Origin: Davidsoniella eucalypti
Lineage: Eukaryota; Ascomycota; Sordariomycetes; Microascales; Ceratocystidaceae
DNA: 64,000 nucleotides
Assembly (NCBI GenBank): GCA_004009845.1
Contig: RMBW01000003.1
Span: forward strand, 310,001 to 374,000
Direction of reading: 5' to 3'
In this document: positions 45,222 through 56,794 of the stretch, piece after piece
Numbering within the stretch: the stretch's first letter is position 1
Layout: every line of letters starts with the position of its first letter
Notes under the pieces: generated by a model
Databases searched by the model: none
Told to the model about the DNA's origin: nothing
What the model saw: the letters and a program-made list of their open reading frames with translations, nothing else
Made by a program: the position numbers and the translations under genes

Positions 45222-46421
45222 TCAGGAGCCCTTCTCGCTAGTCGGTGATGCTTCTAGCATGATTATTAGATTAGACCCTAATGGTGCTGGAGTTTTTTCT
45301 GGTGTATTCTCTGGACCTGCACCATGCTGTGAAGTCTCGGCTTGTGCGATGGATAGGCTGTGAGGCGCCACACCTGGGAAATTCTTCTCGTTTGTTGCCT
45401 GATCAAGCAGAGCCGGAGGTACCAGAGTCCCTGTAGGGAGTACTGACCCAGCGTCTACTTCTTGGGTGGCACTAGCTGTGTTTGTTTGAGATGCCTGGTA
45501 TATAGGCGGTGGTGCCTGGTGGTTTCTGGCAGCTAGAGCTCCTCTAGGTGTAGGCTCTCTATCGATAGAAACATGTCTGACTGCCTCTTCATGATGCGCA
45601 TGGCCATTTCCACTGCCTTTACTACTATCACCAGCAAGGCCTCCTTCTAGGGCCGACTTAGCTAGTGCGAGTTTGCGCTGTCTTCGCTGGCGCAATTGGT
45701 ACCACCACATTGCTATGATAGCAACTACAACAAGACCGCCAACGACACAGCCAGCAATGATGCCGCCGAGTTCGCCATTGGACAGCTTCTTGCGCTTTGG
45801 CTTGCTGGGTTCGGAGGCTGACCCGACGCTTCCAAGTATGAATATCGCCGAGCGCGTGGTCAACAGCCGCAGAACATACGAGCCGGAATCAAGAGTGTTG
45901 GGGACACTCCATGTGTAGTTTGATGCCGACAGATCGACGGTTGCAAGAGCTACAAACAGCAAGAAATTGGGGTTAGTGATGGGTATCACACGGATAAATG
46001 GCTAACTGTAATGCAGCGACTAACCTTGCACACTCTTCTCTGAGCCGCCGTCATACTGGTCGACGAGCACAAGCTCCAGGCCTGCCTGGCCCTGGTCGTT
46101 GGTGACCCAGCTGACGGTATAGTTGTCGCCAAGCGGCACGATCTCATCGGCCAAAGGAAAGCGGAACGTGAGATTGCTCGATGACGCTCTCGGATGAAGC
46201 ACGAGCCCAGATTCTACCCCACGGGGCTCCCCACGCGCTATGTTACGAAGTTGGTGCCTCCGCGCGAAAGCCGAAGTAGAATGTGAACTGGCGATGAGCT
46301 GGCGGGGCGCTGAGGTCTTGAGAGAAGGCGCAACTGTTGCTGCTTCTGCGCCTGTTGACGCCAATGCGACGAGCGAAGCAAGTGCTAAAACAACGCGGAT
46401 GATCAGGTTGGACGATGTCAT
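45222..46421 (-). CDS. Secreted single-pass membrane protein with Kre9/Knh1-like domain
   Basis: Two exons (46421..46025 and 45949..45222) give 374 residues. Residues 1-28 form a signal peptide (IIRVVLALASLVALASTGAEA). The luminal part, about 75-185, has FRFPLADEIVPLGDNYTVSW, LELVLVDQYDGG and YTWSVPNTLDSGSYVLRL. This is the pattern of the Kre9/Knh1-type beta-sandwich found in Ser/Thr-rich fungal wall and GPI proteins. A transmembrane helix at about 194-214 (GGIIAGCVVGGLVVVAIIAM) is followed by a basic stop-transfer QLRQRRQRK and a disordered cytosolic tail of about 150 residues. Such single-pass proteins often act in cell wall organisation or sensing; the exact role is unknown. Confidence 0.78.
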
Positions 46422-47390
46422 GACGATAGCGCGGGCATTCTGGCACGGTGACGATTCGGTTCCTGGGCCAGCCGGAGTTAGATAAGATAGAAAAAAGATG
46501 CTGCGATGGGCAGTTGAGCGTAAACGGGAAACTATATAGAGGAAAAAGAAAAAAAAGAAGAGAATTATCTAAAATTACAGAGATAGCTCCGCATGTTGCG
46601 GAAGGCGAAAGGCGAAAGGATGGCGGTCCAAACATCCAGGAATCCAGCATTTGTTTGGTTTCTTCTATTTTTACTTCCTATGGCCATTGTTGACAAGTTG
46701 ATCGATAAAGTACTCCGAATCCACGATAACTACTGCGCTTACAGTGGGTTTATCTTGCCGGAGAGAAATAGTAAACAATCGCTTGCGCCAGGACTAACTG
46801 TAGGATTTTATACTTTAAACCTGCTGCTGAGCTTAACTGCAAGGCGTCTAATTAATGGCATTTGTTTTCTTGCTTAACGACCCTGTTTTGTTTCGCCAAG
46901 TAGCATCTGCTTGTTTATCTAATACTAACACATTTATCATCTGACTAATTGTATGCCGCCAAGAAAATAGACCTGCCTCCGTTCCCGAATCTTGGGGCCG
47001 TTCTTTCCCTCTCGTTTTCCCCTCCTCTTTTTCTTGTTTCAGTTCGCCGTTTAGCCTTGGTGTTTCCATTCCATTCGGTGTCACGTCTGGGCGACGTTCC
47101 ATTAGCGTTTACAGAGGCAACCGTAGCCGGTCGTTCGTTTAATTGGCACTGCCTTAACGAACGCTTAACACCTGCACTGGAAATATGTTCAGACGCAATG
47201 TGGACTAGTTAGCACAGGTATAGTTGCAAGCTCACAAAATGCAAGCTCGCTTTATCTTTATTTCTACTTGAGAAAGAAAAAAAAAGAAAAAAGCAATGAT
47301 ACCCTAAACTCCAGTTCAAAATGATACAAAATCTACATCCTCTCTCCCCTTCTCTTATGTCTGCCGGTTCTTTTGCTGCAATAAACCCCT
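46422..47390. other. Intergenic between the surface-protein gene and RRP6
   Basis: About 970 bases; no gene is supported. It should hold the promoter of the surface-protein gene on the left and the 3' flank of RRP6 on the right. Confidence 0.5.
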
Positions 47391-49870
47391 TTACTTGCGG
47401 AATGTCGCTGAGCGGCCACCCTTCATGGGCGGCGCTCTACGAGCTCCCTTGATTGACCGATCCGTGCTGGCCTTGACGTATGGCTGGAACGACTTTTTGT
47501 GAGATTCCACTGTTTTATCCACACTACCGTACATGACGGACTTGGCTGTATCGTAGTCGAACGGCTCCTCGTCAGCTTCCTCCGTAGCCTCTACCGTAGC
47601 ACCTCCCTTAGCATTGTCATTCGCCTCCTCTCCATCCTCTTCTCCCTCCCTAAGCTTTCTTAGCTTCTCCCGCTTCATTAATTTGCGCGCATGCTTCTTC
47701 GCTCTCTTGCGTTGAATCAGTTCTTGACGCTTTGCTTCTTCGCTGTCGACAGCTGCTTCGCCTGCTAATTGGGGATCCACGCTTTCGGGTAGTGATGCCA
47801 CGGCGGCTGGTTCACTCTCGGCTTCGAGCTCGGCTTCTGGGGCTTTGCGCTTCATGCCGGCTTTGAGGGTGAATTCTTGCTCCTTGGGCTTCACGGGAGT
47901 AGTCGCAGCGACACGGATCTCCTCTGGCATCTTGTCCTTACTAACTAGAGAAATTTCACCAGTGCCCTTCTCTGATAGAATAGAAACCATGTCGGGATGT
48001 AGTCTTTGCCATGGAAGTTGCATGAAGTCTGTCGACTCGTTGCTGATTGTGGATGTATTCTCCCATGTACTGCTAAGTAACATGCTACCGAAAAGCTGTG
48101 AAACATCAAGTTTGGGCACATGAATGTCTTCGGCCGTCTGCTTGGCCTTGATCGACTCGATGCTCTGTGGGAGGTGGCTCGCGTCAAGTCTCTTATTAGA
48201 AGAATTGATGAAATGTAGAAGAGTAGGGCCAGATTCGCCATCCTGTTTTGCTTGTTGAACGATTGCCCATAGGTCAGCCAACGATTCACGAGCCAGGTTA
48301 GAATGGCGAGGTATCAAAGCTTCCAAAGACGATCTCTCGTCGGGACTGTCACGTGAGATGTCGTTAAGAGCTTGGTTAGATAGAACGTAGGCAGGGCTTT
48401 CATCTTCATCGCGAGCCTTGGAGTCTCTCCATTGCCATAGAGCACGGTATACGGCGAACTGGGGACCATTCATTATGCGCATCTGACGTAGAATAGGCCC
48501 CAACCAACCTCTGGTACCATCACCAGTGGCTGGATCAAAGGTCAACTGGTCGTAGCGCGTAAGAGCACGCTCCTTTGACTTGCGAATAACCTCGGCCATG
48601 AGGTTCATGTCAGCCCGACTGTTGTCGGAATGCTGGATGAGCTCATTGCGCATCATGTCGTAGATGAAAAGAAGAAAATGGGTATCAGATTGAGCATAAA
48701 AAAGCATTTCGTTAGGTATCGGTCGTCTTCTCCAGTCTGCCAGTTGATACTTTTTGTCGGCATCGAAATTGGCAAATTTTTTGAGGAGATACGCCAGACT
48801 GCGTTGGGGGTATCCCAAAACCTCGCAAGCGTAATATGTGTCAAAATAGCCGTTAAGATAGATACCCAAGTCACGCTGCAGCCATTGGACATCCATATGA
48901 GCGCCGTGAAGAACCTTGATAATCTTGGGGTCTGTGAAGACTTCATTGAGAACTTCAAGCTTATGTCTCCAAGGCTGCAGAGTGTCAATAATCCAGTCGC
49001 GTGTACGAGTGCTGATTTGCATCAAGCATGTCAGGCCTATGTATGTGCGATAGTCGTGATGTTCAAGATCGACTGCGATCTCATCGGCCTTCTTGAGTTC
49101 CTCGAGCATTTCGAGGACCTCGTCGTATGTGGCGACCCATGTGGCTTGAGTATGCTCAAGCGGCTTGTATTGTATCGGCTCAGTAGTCTGGAAAGCTCTT
49201 TCGGGAAACTTAGACACAAGGATCTCAGTTTCGTACGGGTGGCGGTACTCCATACTACCGTTGTAGTCAGCCAAAACTATGCTCTGCGCAAAAGGGACGG
49301 TAGCGTGAGGCTTGCTCGTAAGTATCGGCTTCCATGGAGTTTGGTCGTGCGTATTAGGTTTAAGGTTGAACTGGAGCTGCGGCTTGCGAACGTTGGCGTT
49401 GCGGAGGTTAGCCTGGAGGGTAGTTGACTTTTTGGCCTATTGTTTACAATGTTAGTGGTGATGCTTAATGTTTTGCATGTGATAACTATCGAGGGTATGA
49501 ATCTTACGGGTTCTGAGGTAGCTGGGTCGCGGCGCTTGGCCAGGCCAGTACATTCGTCAAGTGCAGAGTCAGCTTTCTCGAAGATGCTGTCAACTATATC
49601 GACGAGCTTGCTCCAGTTGAGGTCAAGATCTTCGGTATCTTCAATATGCGGCGCCTGAGTGCCAACAGTCTTAGCCTCGGCCTTGAGCACCTTTTGCGAT
49701 ATACCGAGGACTCTGGCGACGCTGTTCTCTAGGCGTTGCGCAGTAGCGGGGTCGGCGGTTTTCTGGAAGTCGAGATCTTCAGCAGCAAGACGGTTTACTG
49801 TCCTCACGGTCGCAATCAAGGCGTTTTGTACGCCATCGCGAAGCGACTGGAAATCGCTTGGGGTATCCAT
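47391..49870 (-). CDS. RRP6: Nuclear exosome 3'-5' exoribonuclease Rrp6
   Basis: Two exons (49870..49508 and 49436..47391) give 802 residues. Rrp6 is the nuclear exosome-associated exonuclease that trims and degrades rRNA, snoRNA and aberrant RNAs. The N-terminal PMC2NT region, about 1-110, binds Rrp47-type partners. After KPQLQFNLKPN the DEDDy exonuclease domain shows D244 and E246 (VDLEHHDYRTY), D303 (HGAHMDVQWL), and Y368 with D372 (YAQSDTHFL). An HRDC domain follows at about 430-520, then an acidic/basic low-complexity tail with a Lys-rich block (KRAKKHARKLMKREKLRKLR) and an Arg-rich end. The start is the ATG of MDTPSDFQSLRDG; the frame is open six codons further up but without ATG. Transcription diverges from MDM35, with 356 bases between. 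Confidence 0.96.
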
Positions 49871-50226
49871 GATCGGTGACGATATCAAAATAGATAGAAT
49901 AAGATAAAAAACGTAGAGACAACAAAATGCACAGCAGCCGAAAATACGGCGTAAGCTAGTTGGCTTACAATCGGGATCGGCCGGTGTGGTTCAATCGGCT
50001 TCGTTGTTTGCTTGGGATGGCCTGAAGAATTTCTGGGCAATAGCGCTTTATCGATAAGGAAACTTTCCGTCAGCTGCTGTCAGCTGTAGCCTCCAGTGGG
50101 TACAGCTGTCAGGCCTTAATGCCTAATACCTAGAGAAGACGTATATTATTTACAACCGGCACGCCGCCAATAGTTTCTTTTGCATACCTCATATTCTTGT
50201 CTGTTTCAAAAATCAGTACTTTGAGA
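49871..50226. other. Shared divergent promoter of RRP6 and MDM35
   Basis: A 356-base spacer between the two ATGs. Apart from direct AT-rich stretches and CAGCTG repeats near 50070-50090, no clear regulator motif is seen. Confidence 0.45.
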
Positions 50227-50755
50227 ATGTCGGCTTCGCTTGCACCTGAGTGTAATGAAATCAAGGAGTAAGTCATGCACCCTCTAAATTTGGGTGTTGA
50301 GACTACAAGTTAACGAGGCCATATATAGGCGGTATGATACCTGCTTCCTGAAATGGTACAGTGAAAGTAAGCATATAACACAAAGCTGTATACAGTTGGA
50401 CAGACGTCTAGTGAATCAATCTAATGCGCCTTTCTTTTCCCACCTGTAGAGTATCTGCGCGGTGAGCGTACAGAGAACAATGTCTGCTTAAACCTGTTCC
50501 AGGATTATCGGAAATGCCTGACAGTGGGTTTGCCATATCCTTCAATTACTAAAGCCACTAACTAATGCAACATTCCAGAAAGGACTGAAAGAGCGCGGCA
50601 TTGACAAGCTACTAGATGATGCCCGTGAAGACAATAAGGAGAACGACAGCACTTATATGAGTCGCAAATGTAAGTACCACAAGTCTACAGACTATATCCC
50701 AAGTCAACGTTTATTGAACTACTCTAACCAAGGTTGTTATCGTTGTCGCTTAGAA
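50227..50755 (+). CDS. MDM35: Mdm35/TRIAP1-type twin CX9C protein (mitochondrial intermembrane space)
   Basis: A small gene in five exons: 50227..50267, 50329..50366, 50450..50523, 50579..50669 and 50754..50755, giving 81 residues. The protein has the twin CX9C motif of the family, CNEIKERYDTC and CLNLFQDYRKC, separated by FLKWYSEKYLRG. The C-terminal KERGIDKLLDDAREDNKEND matches fungal Mdm35 proteins. Mdm35 partners Ups1/Ups2 lipid-transfer proteins between mitochondrial membranes. Intron 3 has a GTGGGT donor, less usual than the others. The last intron is my choice: it uses the CTAAC branch and TTAG acceptor and completes a TAA stop across the junction; reading on or using another acceptor would add a tail. 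Exons 1-4 are firm, the end less so. Confidence 0.85.
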
Positions 50756-51811
50756 CCCTGGGCTCTATGTATTATTAGTTATGGCCAATACTATCAAACT
50801 TACTTCTCTGTACAATACATAAATGCACCATAATTGCGGCCAGACACTATCTGTTCATGCCAAGAACTATGTCGGCTTTTATAGACGCCGGCACTTTATT
50901 AGGCGCAAGCCGCCGCACCCTACTTGACAGCACCTCTACCGGTATTTTCAATCACGATATGCTATATGCTTCAGTCCTAGACTGTCTTTCTTATCCTTTG
51001 CATCTAATTCAATATAAGTTCCTCTTTTTGGAGTCCTTGCTCCTTCCACAATGTTGCTGTCGTCCAAAATCCTCTTTTTTTTTCCTGCGAGGCTCCACCG
51101 TCTCTCAGCAGCACCTACAAGCGTAAAGCACGTGATTCAGTTTACGTATCTCAGCTCGTCAATCGCCAGTTTGCTTTGCTTAAGAGAACAAGAGAAAACA
51201 AATCAATGAACGCATGGCTTGACCCTTGGCTTGCTGGTGCCGCCAAAACCAACAATTTGTAGAGCAAGTAAAATCACAGTCAAGGATTGAGCAGAGGCTC
51301 CGGCTGCCAGACTACCTACATTTGTATGTTTATACGACTAGTTACGCTTCCTAAAACGGTGTCTACAAGACTTCCCAACACAGCAAGATTCATTCATGGA
51401 TTGATTGACGACCGCCAATTCCACCACAACACACCGGAACCTTGATGAAGCTAGAAGCGCAGCCTCTACTTTTTCTGCTTTAGGCCACGTCTTCTGCCTG
51501 TTTTCGCCCTCTATCTAAATCGCTTCACTACCGGCCTCCTCTACTAGCCTGTTGTCCAGTCAATTGTGGCCCGCTGTACTTTCAAGCTTCTTTCACTACT
51601 ATACCAAGCTTCTTTTTGACGAAGAAAACCCCTACTCCATCCGCCCTTAAAGCTTCCAACCTACGGCCATAACACACTAAGCTCTCTACAAAAGCTTCCA
51701 CCACGACACATTGCGTACGATCCATACCCCCTACCCGCCTCCGGTCCAGCACCTCGCGATGCCCGTTGACGCCGCTGCTTCTACCAGCTCGTATCTCGGC
51801 CAAACGACCCT
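50756..51811. other. Intergenic and upstream region of the small membrane protein gene
   Basis: No gene is supported. The last 400 bases are C/T-rich, like a fungal promoter or leader. A 23-codon upstream ORF (ATG at 51759, stop at 51828-51830) overlaps the downstream start codon in another frame. Confidence 0.5.
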
Positions 51812-52244
51812 ATGCACGCCTTCTCTATAGTGACTCTCGGCATCTTCATTGCTGGCTACATCACTGCGCGCTGGGACTTGGTCACCCGCCTGTATGATCT
51901 AGCGATATTTGCATGGGAGTACGGCGTAATTGTTAGTTGTTGTGCCCTAGCCTTGAGGGCCCTTTTTGCGCAAACCGCTACTAACCAGCACTCGATCCCA
52001 TATCGTATAGACCCGCGCAGCAAAAGGCTTCTTCGGCCTCACCTTCGTCTTCTTTCTTCTTTTTGTGCCTTTCGCAATCTTAGCTTCTCAGGAATCTAGC
52101 AAGGTAACGCTACTCTGGTGCCCGCCTTGCATGTCGGACTTCTATTTGCTAACCGTTGTCCTCTTGCAGCACCCTCGAAACCCTGTATGCGGCGTGTCAG
52201 GTCGAGAGCAGCTTCGACGTCGTGGCTCACTGACTTTCTTCTAA
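51812..52244 (+). CDS. Small membrane protein, about 95 residues, unknown function
   Basis: Three exons (51812..51931, 52011..52103, 52170..52244). The first intron is convincing (GTTAGT donor, CTACTAACC branch, TATAG acceptor). The second is 66 nt, a multiple of three with no stop, so spliced and unspliced forms are both open. The protein has two hydrophobic segments, AFSIVTLGIFIAGYITARW and GLTFVFFLLFVPFAILAS, around a basic loop (TRAAKG). I do not recognise the family with certainty. The frame of a short upstream ORF (SSYLGQTTL just before the ATG) could encode a natural N-terminal extension if one base were missing or added. The stop lies only 40 bases before the GPI1 ATG on the same strand. 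Confidence 0.6.
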
Positions 52245-52284
52245 ACGACGATTCCGATCCAATCTTCAGTCTATACCAGCTGCC

Positions 52285-54636
52285 ATGCCGTCTCCAGTCC
52301 GCGATGGCCTGATGCGCATATTCTGGCCCGCCGATATCCCCCATACCGGATACCCTGGTGTGGTGGTGGGATGGAAGAACTCCGAGCGAGATGTCTTTGT
52401 CGTAGCCATACTTGACGTCCCAGACGTATGCATTGACTTCTATCCTACATGTAGACATATCGAGCTAACGTAAATTTGTGCATCAGTACCGTGCCGTCGA
52501 ACTTCACCTCAAGGGCTCAGGTCTCTTCCGCTATGCGCCACACTCCGTTAGCCGCATATTTGAAATGTGTGGTCGAAACTCTATGCGAGTTCTTGGTCTG
52601 TCAAATCAAGATCCCTCTCCCACCGACTCGGAGCCATCATGGATCCTTGCAACAACCGATCCAGTGGTCCACGTTCCCCGCGTCAGATGTCCAAACGCTT
52701 CCAGCATACAGATCATCATGTTCGATCGGCCAAAACCAAACAAGATGCAGTATATATCACTAAAGCCGATCTCCTTGGCTTTAGGCGACAAAAGCATCGT
52801 CGACCCAATCAGTGATGCTGAAGATGATATTGATCACAAGACTCGTGCGCAGAGGGATCATAAGAAACAAATGGTAGACAAGATGAAGCAGCATACAATC
52901 AAGGTTCGAACGCCAACGGCCAAGGAAACGGCTCTTCCTCTGATTGTCAACCAAATAAATTGTTCGTGGGAACTAGAAGGTCTACTACAAAAAAACGTAG
53001 GCTTGATAGGCAGCCGCCCAAGGCGCACTCTTAGCATATCAGAGCGAGTGGCCGAGTCCGCAGAAACCGCCAAAAATCTAGTGGCTGAGTTTCTATACAA
53101 CATCAGCCTCAAGTATATCCTGCCAATAACAAAGCGTTCATTCGTCATGATCCTCATGGGCTATCGAATCGCAGTAGAATTACTACTCCAAATCTTAGAG
53201 TTCCGTGCCCGGCCGGGTTATTCTGCCCTCAAGGATGTATCGGCCACCGCTCAGCAACTCGAAATACGGCTTCAGCAGTTTTGCTACTGGCCTATACAAT
53301 ATACCATGATATGGCAACGAAAACAGGACTGGGCTAGCGTGACTACAAGTCATCCAGACTATATCAGATTCCTCAATAGTCTGTGGCTAGTTGCAAATGA
53401 CGTTATCATTGGCATGGCTATTGGATCATATATCATAGAGCATTGCGAATGGGTCGCAAGCCAAATAAGCCATCTGTTGGATACGTACACTGTACTTGCC
53501 CTTCAACGCAGTATCTCCTGGCTCATGGGCTGGCCTGCTGGTTTGAAGCTCAACAATGAGCTTGCAGCCTTTCTCGGTGACCTCTTTCTCTGGGTGATAG
53601 AGTATTGGGCTGGTGAGTCGAACCCAAACTTCCAGATCTTGAGACAAACATACTAATCAACTCTATTCATAGGGTGTATAAACATGATCCACCCAGTATT
53701 ACACAAGATTATCTGGTTTATTGGTTTTTCCAGCTTTGCTGGGGCTAGTATGCCTATCGCCATTTTTTCTGATCTACTATCAGGGCTTACCATTCACATC
53801 TATTCATTTTACCTTGCGTCTGCCCGTATCTTCAACTGGCAGTTGACGATACTCATCTCACTGTTCCATCTATTCCGTGGAAAGAAACACAACGTGCTAC
53901 GCGAGCGAATCGACTCATGCGATTACGACCTTGATCAACTGCTTGTCGGTACCATTCTATTTACACTCTTGTTCTTCCTTCTTCCTACAGTTGTAGTATT
54001 CTACCTTAACTTCGCTGTGGCTCGTATGGTCATTATATCGCTAAAGGCAGTTTTTGACTCTCTGCTTTCTTGCTTGAACCACTTCCCTCTGTTTGCGATA
54101 ATGCTTCGAATCAAGGATCCTAAGCGTCTTCCAGGAGGTATCCGTTTCGAGCTTCACGATGTCGAGGAATACTATCCATCAGAAGTTTCAGAGGTATCGA
54201 AAGAGAGATATATATCCGAATCTCTCCATGTGCCTCCAACATCCATCATCTATCTACAAGTATGTCTCTTGATTTCACAAAACAATCCCCCAAAGACATC
54301 ATACTAACGAATCCACTTTAGCCCATTCCTCTCAGTTTCCGCGAGATGTTTCAACAATACTTTCACATGGCGCAACGTATACGCAAACACTACCTCTCCT
54401 TACGGGTGTTGCTGTGTCTCTTGACGGGTCGTTTTGTACCACCAATAGATCGCAAGAACCTGTATAGTCTACAGTACAGCATGCTCCCGGCAAAAAGAAC
54501 TGGTATCTGGGAAGTTTGGCAGGCCGTAAGCTCACCACCATCACAGATGAATAGTCACAGAAATGGAGGGTCTGGGACGAGAAGGACAGCCGCAGCTGCA
54601 GGAAATGCGCGACGGCATCACAGAACCCTGCATTAG
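52285..54636 (+). CDS. GPI1: Gpi1/PIG-Q, subunit of the GPI-GlcNAc transferase
   Basis: Four exons (52285..52425, 52487..53612, 53673..54259, 54322..54636) give about 722 residues. Gpi1 is a multi-pass endoplasmic reticulum subunit of the complex that adds GlcNAc to phosphatidylinositol, the first step of GPI-anchor synthesis. The N-terminus RIFWPADIP with GVVVGWKNSE is typical of fungal Gpi1. The conserved membrane core includes WLMGWPAGLKLNNELAAFLG, MIHPVLHKIIWFIGF, LFHLFRGKKHNVLRERIDSC and DYDLDQLLVGTILFTLLFFL. After a last intron, PIPLSFREMFQQYF and LLTGRFVPPIDRKNLYSLQY close the family region. The final 30 residues, Ser/Arg-rich, could change if another small intron is used near 54526. 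All introns have CTAA-type branch sites or good acceptors. Confidence 0.94.
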
Positions 54637-54937
54637 AGATAGTACTACTAATATGACTCTTTTAATATGTATAACTGTTAACGTTTTCTCATTTAATGTC
54701 AAACTCGTCTTTTCTAATATTACCTATATGTATTGTAGCTACTAGGGTTAGGGTATGCCCCGCAACCTACTCACTCAATACTAAGCTTCAAGTATAGACT
54801 CTAGACGGTAAATAAAATCATCATCATAACCGTCATCATCTTCAAGTACTGAGTTGTAAAAATACTACAACCCCAAGACTTCACTATTAATATATTCATT
54901 TTCATAGGTTTGACAGAAGCTAAGTTTCTTCGTCATC
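54637..54937. other. Intergenic, about 300 bases
   Basis: A short spacer between GPI1 and the tubulin cofactor gene. It contains one TAGGGTTAGGG near 54744-54754, two telomere-type units, which is too little to mean an interstitial telomere tract. Confidence 0.5.
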
Positions 54938-56297
54938 ATGGATCTCGATAGTGAACAGTTTTACAAGCACTTCCGGGCCACTACTAGCGGTACGTATGAT
55001 CATGCAACAGCCTATGTTTGATATAAAAACAACATCAACTTCACATTTGGAAACATTGTTAACAAGTATCATGCACCATAGAAATTCAAGCCTCTACTAC
55101 GAAACTCACGACAGTTTTACAATCTACAGAAGCCCGTAAACAGGAAGCTGATAGAATCAGAAAATGTATATCAACCTTGACAAAGGAACTAGCTGATGCA
55201 TCTTCTATACTAGCCAGTTATGATCAGAGAAACTTCAATGAGGTAACTACATCCTTATGCCATGATGCTTTTGCTTAATTCGAAGGATGTTCAACTTATC
55301 CATAAACTAGGCTGTAGATATATGTAATTATCAAGTAACTTAACTAACCGACCTATGCTAGACACTTAAAGCTATCACGGCCAAACTAAATTCCGCGGTT
55401 GACCAGGCTACCCCGAAACCTCGTTTCCAGTTTCGTCGTGGCGGAGCTACACGTGCAGATGCCGTCCCAGAGGCTGATACGCGCAAGTTGTCAGGCACAA
55501 CACCGAAAGCAGCACAACGACCACAAGCAGTTCCAGCTGCTTCGTCTACAAATAACAATTCTGTAGATGTTCCAGCTAGGAAAGATTACAACGCGTTGAT
55601 AGCTGCTACTGTACACGAGAGTCCATCTGTTGTACGAAGACCGAGTTTTAGCTCCGCTAAGGATGTGTTTATATCGGGGCATACTGGCATACGTATCGCG
55701 CTTCCTGCTTCTGCGGCGGCGGCGACGGCGTCTGGGAGACTGACTGATATTACGGACTGCGTGGTTGATATGTCTGGAGCTACGTGCCGGAACACAAGCC
55801 CCTTTGCTGGCTTTGCGATTATGAATATCAAGAAGTCATTGCTTATTTCAGGGGCAGTGACGGGCCCTGTACATATTACGGGTATCAGTGACTCGGTGCT
55901 TGTTATCGTGGCGAGACAGGCACGTATCCACGAATGTCACAACGTGGACATCTATCTACATTGTGGTAGCCGTCCGATCATTGAAGACTGCTCTGGGCTA
56001 AAATTTGCACCAGTTCCCGATTACTATGTAAGTAAAAGCCACGAATCCGTCTGTTACAAGCTTTATTTCATGGCGTGCCGCTAACAGCTATGATCCGCTT
56101 AATAGTCGCCAGGAGATCTTCTCGGACAAAACCATTGGGATCAGGTTGACGATTTCAAGTGGCTCAAGATAGACAAGAGTCCGAACTGGAGTGTCTTGAG
56201 CGAGGAAAAACGGGTGGGTGACGATGTATGGAAAGCTATCGAGCTAGATACCGAATCGACACCCACAGCTATGCTCAGTCGGGTAACCTCACAATAA
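54938..56297 (+). CDS. TBCC: Tubulin-folding cofactor C
   Basis: Four exons (54938..54989, 55082..55242, 55362..56027, 56106..56297) give 356 residues. Cofactor C stimulates GTP hydrolysis by beta-tubulin in the final step of alpha/beta-tubulin heterodimer assembly. The N-terminal 110 residues are helical and spectrin-like (EARKQEADRIRKCISTLTKE). A disordered Pro/Ala/Thr linker follows, then the C-CAP/TBCC beta-helix domain (TDCVVDMSG, FAIMNIKKSLLISGAVTGPV, CHNVDIYLHCGSRPIIEDC). The signature NHWDQVDDFKWLK lies just after the last intron. QARIHECHNVD holds the conserved Arg finger region of the family. The N-terminus is pieced from small exons, but the phases agree. Confidence 0.93.
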
Positions 56298-56383
56298 GAT
56301 ATATAGTAGAGGTAGACAATGCGTCAACCACGAGAAAACCAAGGTACTCAAGTGATCCAATCATGTCATGAGGATATCATACT

Positions 56384-56794
56384 TCAAGCATTATGTTGAC
56401 GCGAGACGAAGTCAACACCGCAAGCCTTGAGTTTTTCCAAAACCTCTTTTTGGCGCTGGATGCGCGCTTCGAGATCAGCAATCTCTTCCTCCTGGTCTGC
56501 GAGCGTACGTTCCATATCCGGCAAGGCCTTGACCTGAATACGGGCTCTTTGGAGTTTTTGCTTCAGCGGATCGCAGGCAGTCGGGAGGTCCTTTAGTTGT
56601 AGCGGCTCGACGGTCTCGTTGTTTTCATCGGCAACTTCGGCGCCGTCGACGGTGTTGGTTTGGATAGCCTTGCGCACGCGCTTGAGAAGTAGCGCCAATT
56701 CGAGTGTGGTATCGACAGCATCCGGTGACAGAGTAGGCGGGAGAGCCATGGGGTTCGATGGCGGTTTTGGCTGTTGCTGAGTAGTGTTCGGCAT
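56384..56794 (-). CDS. MED9: Mediator subunit 9-like protein
   Basis: An intronless frame of 136 residues. The N-terminus is Pro/Gln-rich. A helical region (TTLELALLLKRVRKAIQT), then LKDLPTACDPLKQKLQRARI and a coiled coil (ERTLADQEEEIADLEARIQR) match the layout of fungal Med9, a middle-module subunit of the RNA polymerase II Mediator. Only 86 bases separate its stop from the tubulin cofactor C stop (convergent). The family is short and poorly conserved, so another small coiled-coil protein remains possible. Confidence 0.65.
   Translation of the reverse strand: MPNTTQQQPKPPSNPMALPPTLSPDAVDTTLELALLLKRVRKAIQTNTVDGAEVADENNETVEPLQLKDLPTACDPLKQKLQRARIQVKALPDMERTLADQEEEIADLEARIQRQKEVLEKLKACGVDFVSRQHNA

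Noticed and set aside
54740..54760. Telomere-like TAGGGTTAGGG and other scattered AACCCTA/TAGGGTT sites
   Set aside because: Only two units here; single sites elsewhere occur at close to the rate expected in 64 kb. No interstitial telomere tract.
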